From positions 1 to 64,000 of the forward strand of contig CANGCO010000003.1 in NCBI GenBank assembly GCA_947452365.1: a DNA stretch of 64,000 nucleotides, read 5' to 3'. Below the pieces are notes generated by a model, which saw only the letters and a program-made list of their open reading frames with translations, made no database searches and was not told the origin of the DNA. Positions 60,278-64,000 of the stretch are shown piece after piece (the stretch's first letter is position 1; the number at the start of each line of letters is the position of its first letter). A program made the position numbers and the translations under genes. The stretch is from Caulobacteraceae bacterium (GTDB lineage Bacteria > Pseudomonadota > Alphaproteobacteria > Caulobacterales > Caulobacteraceae).

Positions 60278-62470
60278 ATGCAAACGGCGAGTAACCTTCT
60301 CAGTGCCATCAGTATAGGCACACCTGGCAATCCGCCCCCTGGCTCGAATTCCGGTGGCGTGAGCGTTAGTGCCACTGACGGACTAGGGCCGCTCGGTGAG
60401 GGCGAACCTTCTAGCCCGGCCACGTTTCGTTTTTCGGACCTATTGGCAGAAGCCTTAGTGCCCGCTCAAACAGACGGACCAGCGGTGCCGTTTCCTGCGC
60501 TTGCGACCGCCAGTCCGGCTATTGCCGCGAACCTGACAAACAAGCTAAGCGCTTCGATCGCGGCTGGAACCCCCATTTCGGCTCTGGTTCAAGCCCCGGC
60601 CCCAGCCGTAACCGGTGACCAAGACGAGGCCGCCGCTTCAGATGCCTTGATCTCGCCAGGACCAGAATTGGACGAACCCGAAGAGCCTAGGCTCGCCAAG
60701 ACAGACACAGCCAAACAGCCAGTTCTGCCTGAGGATGTCGTCCAGACGCAAATCGCACTGCCGGTCATGTCCATGGTCGCGATGGTCGCCGCTGCGCCCC
60801 CGGCCTCTCAGTCACCCACAGCCGATCCTGCAGTCGCCAGCCCTGCCGCTCCGGCACCGAACGCGCCCTTACCGCCGCTTAGCCCAGACCTTTCGCCTAG
60901 GGCAGACGCGGCAAACATCGCAGCGCTTGCAGACGACACGGCCCCCCCTGTGGCAGCGGCCTCTGCGCCCGCGACAAGCTTGGCCGCCCAGATCTCGGCC
61001 GACAAACTAACCAAGGCAGTCGCGCCGCCGGTCGCAAATCCGGCGCAGAATGCGCAAACCCAAAACCTGACGCCCGAACCCAGTATTGGCTCCGAACTCT
61101 CCACTCAGCCTGCCACATCAGCCCAGCCAATCCTTGCTTTGGCTGCCCAGGTTGCTCCGCCCGATGGTCCGGTAGAATTGGCGCCTGAGCCGTTCAATTT
61201 GGCGCAGCCATCCGCCGCAGCACCCAGCAATGCGTCGTCGCCTTTACCCAAGAGCACCGTCGAGGCCCAGCCCCTGCCTCAGACCCTTGGCGACTTGATG
61301 GCCAAACTCAATATAGATCCGGCTATGCCGCTGGCGGTTGCTGCGACCACCAAGCCCGTCATTGAGCCGCCCATCAGCACCCAGCCGGCGACCAATATGC
61401 CATTGCGCGAGGCCCTAGCCGCAAACCCAAGCCATACGGAGCTTGATATACCCCCAGCCCCACCGGCAATAGCCGAGGACGGCATAATCGCGCTCACCAA
61501 TCCGGTTGAAGCGGTCGCTGGCACCAAGCCTGCACAGGCACAAGCGCTCGCGTCAGAAACGCCTCTGGCCGCGCCGGTCACTGCCGCCAAGGCCCCAGAA
61601 ACGGTACCCAAGCCCAACCTAGCGCCTGTCGCCGAAAATCTTGCCGTGCAACCGCCTATGGCGACCGGTCTAGAGGCCGCCGATAGCGACCAGGCCAGCG
61701 CCGTCAACGCCCCGGTCTCGCCAGAGCCGGTGCGGCAGGCACAGGCGGTAAGGCCAGCGCCAGGGCCGGTTCGGACAGCAGACAATGCTGACCTGCCAGC
61801 GACGCAACCGGCGGCCCCAACAAACCTAGCGGGTGAGCAAGGTCAGGCCAGTCTGGAACAAGATGCCCAGGGCCAGGGCGGTCAGGCGGGCGAGGCACCA
61901 CGCCTATCGGCCAAGACCGAGACGGCAGCCACCGATCTCGAAACCGAGGCCAGGGACGCACCCGTGATCCAACCCCTGGCTGCCACGAGCCAAGCCCAGG
62001 CCGCGAGCTCGGATCGCCAAGCGACGGCGACGGCTCAGACTGTCCCCATGCTGGCAAACGAAATTCTTCGCAAATCTGGTGGGCGATCAGCGCAATTTGA
62101 TATCAGCCTGACCCCCGAAGGCCTGGGCAAGGTCGATGTCCAGATCTCTATTAATCCAAAGGGCGAACTTACCGCCTCAATGGTGTTTGACACGCCCCAG
62201 GCCGCCGCCGAATTGCGCGGACGTGCAGCCGAGTTGCAAAAAAGCCTTGAGCAGGCGGGATTCCAGGTCTCGCAAAATGGACTGAATTTTAGCGATACCA
62301 GCCGTCAGGGCTTTGGCTCAGCCCAGCAGCAGGCCCAGCATAATCAACGCCAAGGCCCAGATCACACACGGGCCTTTACGGAGGCCAGTGACACAGCTGC
62401 GCTTACCGATCTCGCGGTCGCCAAGGCCTATACCCCCTCAAACTCCCGCAGCATTGATGTGAGGATCTAG
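60278..62470 (+). CDS. fliK: flagellar hook-length control protein
   Basis: Long Ala/Pro-rich region, C-terminal QFDISLTPEGLGKVDVQISINPKGELTASMVFDTPQAAAELR; followed by flgD. Confidence 0.9.
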   Translation: MQTASNLLSAISIGTPGNPPPGSNSGGVSVSATDGLGPLGEGEPSSPATFRFSDLLAEALVPAQTDGPAVPFPALATASPAIAANLTNKLSASIAAGTPISALVQAPAPAVTGDQDEAAASDALISPGPELDEPEEPRLAKTDTAKQPVLPEDVVQTQIALPVMSMVAMVAAAPPASQSPTADPAVASPAAPAPNAPLPPLSPDLSPRADAANIAALADDTAPPVAAASAPATSLAAQISADKLTKAVAPPVANPAQNAQTQNLTPEPSIGSELSTQPATSAQPILALAAQVAPPDGPVELAPEPFNLAQPSAAAPSNASSPLPKSTVEAQPLPQTLGDLMAKLNIDPAMPLAVAATTKPVIEPPISTQPATNMPLREALAANPSHTELDIPPAPPAIAEDGIIALTNPVEAVAGTKPAQAQALASETPLAAPVTAAKAPETVPKPNLAPVAENLAVQPPMATGLEAADSDQASAVNAPVSPEPVRQAQAVRPAPGPVRTADNADLPATQPAAPTNLAGEQGQASLEQDAQGQGGQAGEAPRLSAKTETAATDLETEARDAPVIQPLAATSQAQAASSDRQATATAQTVPMLANEILRKSGGRSAQFDISLTPEGLGKVDVQISINPKGELTASMVFDTPQAAAELRGRAAELQKSLEQAGFQVSQNGLNFSDTSRQGFGSAQQQAQHNQRQGPDHTRAFTEASDTAALTDLAVAKAYTPSNSRSIDVRI

Positions 62471-62473
62471 ACC

Positions 62474-63172
62474 ATGGTTACAACCCCAACCGCCACAAAC
62501 CCGGCCGCAGCTGCGGCAACAAATCCCGGTACGGCAGCGGCAACGACAACAATCAATAACAGCCGCGACAAGCTGGTGACCAATTACCAGACCTTCCTGA
62601 CCCTTTTGACCACACAGCTGAAAAATCAGGACCCGACCAAGCCGCTGGATAATAACGAATTTACCCAGCAGCTAACCCAAATGAGCGGGGTCGAGCAGCA
62701 ACTCTTGTCCAATGAATTGCTCACCAAACTGGTCAATCAAGGTTCAGAATCGATCGGTTCCGCCGTCAATCTGATCGGCAAGGTCGCAACCGTGAATACC
62801 AATTCCAACATGCTGCAGTCGGGCAAGGCCGATTGGCGCTATGACCTGCCCGCCGGGATCACATCCGCCAGTATAGAGATCAAGAGCACCAATGGTGCCA
62901 TCGTCTATAGCGGCGCGATTACCGACCTTACGTCTGGACGAAAGACCTATAGCTGGAACGGGGTCACCAATACCGGGACAACCCTACCCGCAGGCGGTCC
63001 TTATACCGCCACCATCACGACCAACAATTCCAGTAATATTAGCGCTAAAATAACGCCATTTATTCAGGGCCTCGTCACTGGCGTTGAGAATGTGAACGGC
63101 TCTGTCCTGCTGTCGCTCGGCACAAATAAGGTGCCCTCGTCGGGCGTCATCGGCGTGGCCAACGACTCCTAA
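62474..63172 (+). CDS. flgD: flagellar hook capping/assembly protein
   Basis: FLTLLTTQLKNQDPTKPLDNNEFTQQLTQMSGVEQQL. Confidence 0.96.
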   Translation: MVTTPTATNPAAAAATNPGTAAATTTINNSRDKLVTNYQTFLTLLTTQLKNQDPTKPLDNNEFTQQLTQMSGVEQQLLSNELLTKLVNQGSESIGSAVNLIGKVATVNTNSNMLQSGKADWRYDLPAGITSASIEIKSTNGAIVYSGAITDLTSGRKTYSWNGVTNTGTTLPAGGPYTATITTNNSSNISAKITPFIQGLVTGVENVNGSVLLSLGTNKVPSSGVIGVANDS

Positions 63173-63263
63173 ACCCGTCGGCTCGGATTTGTTTCCAAGA
63201 CTGCCGAATGATCAAACCAGGTCCCAATTTAATGATCGGACCTCATCTAGAAGGAAGTAAATT

Positions 63264-64000
63264 ATGGGTATTGGTTCATCCCTGCTTATTGGCGTCTCGG
63301 GCTTAACCTCCAATGCTGAGGCCATGTCCACCATTTCCAACAATATCGCGAATGTGAACACGACGGCCTATAAGAAAAATGGCACCTCGTTTCAACAACT
63401 GGTCGCAGGCAAGACCGCCGACGGGGCAACCGGTGCCTTTAACGGTACCGGAGTCGTTAACAAGATTCGCCAATTCATATCTCAGGCTGGCACACTTCAA
63501 AGAACAAACCAGCCCACCGACCTTGCCGTGGCTGGCAACGGATTCTTTGTCGTCGCGGACAAAAGTACCGGCCTGACGCCTACCGATGTGCGTTCCTTCA
63601 CGCGCCTTGGGGATTTTCAAGCCGACCCGGCTGGATATCTGAAGAATAGTAACGGCCAATATCTATTGGGTTGGCCCCAGGATACGCTGGGCAATATCGA
63701 TTATGATATTTCCGACCTTAACAAGCTGGTACCGATCAAGGTCACAGGTCTGTCGGGCATTGCAGTTCGCAGCACCTCAGTCAGCGTCGGTGCCAATATC
63801 AATGACGCCACGCCGATATCGGCCGGGGCAGCAACCTATAATGCGACCACAAAAAGCATGGCCCAATATGCAAGTGACCCAACGACAGGGACCAAGCCGG
63901 ACTTCGAAATCAGTATTCCGGTCATTGATTCAAAAGGAAACACCCGCAGTCTGACCCTGTCAGTTTTGAAAAAAGGCGCGAATGAATGGTATGCCGAAAT
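63264..64000 (+). CDS. flgE: flagellar hook protein FlgE, N-terminal part (truncated by window end)
   Basis: MGIGSSLLIGVSGLTSNAEAMSTISNNIANVNTTAYKKNGTSFQQLVAG; open to window end; absent from ORF track because it has no stop. Confidence 0.93.
   Translation, partial: MGIGSSLLIGVSGLTSNAEAMSTISNNIANVNTTAYKKNGTSFQQLVAGKTADGATGAFNGTGVVNKIRQFISQAGTLQRTNQPTDLAVAGNGFFVVADKSTGLTPTDVRSFTRLGDFQADPAGYLKNSNGQYLLGWPQDTLGNIDYDISDLNKLVPIKVTGLSGIAVRSTSVSVGANINDATPISAGAATYNATTKSMAQYASDPTTGTKPDFEISIPVIDSKGNTRSLTLSVLKKGANEWYAE

Noticed and set aside
1-64000. Search for CRISPR arrays, tRNAs, rRNAs, prophage, transposases and defence systems
   Set aside because: None could be supported; apparent repeats are GCC/GGC codon-usage effects.

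Overview
The window is a gene-dense, high-GC chromosomal segment from an alphaproteobacterium, most likely Caulobacterales-like (inference from gene content). I found no prophage, CRISPR array, rRNA or tRNA. It encodes about 58 supported proteins: acyl-CoA and fatty-acid enzymes, a tripartite RND efflux operon, a zwf-edd-glk-eda Entner-Doudoroff operon without pgl, a PhoPQ-like two-component system with PepSY, Hsp20-DUF1150, ftsEX, hisC/tyrC/aroC, a lipoprotein-like class D beta-lactamase, a PhoH-like ATPase, uvrB, and at the right edge a divergent flagellar locus (flgK-flgL against fliK-flgD-flgE). Items most worth follow-up: (1) a candidate structured ncRNA or attenuator of about 235 nt with promoter-like sequence, an operator-like palindrome, a 13-bp long-range helix and an intrinsic terminator just upstream of the phoH-like gene; (2) an apparent frameshift removing the C-terminus of flgL; (3) divergent sigma54 promoters with an IHF-type site and possible FlbD/ftr repeats between flgK and fliK; (4) missing pgl plus a GACAACGTTGTC palindrome at zwf; (5) CtrA-like boxes between a cell-wall hydrolase gene and uvrB; (6) an AT-rich orphan gene after uvrB. 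All assignments come from reading sequence and translations; no database search was run.
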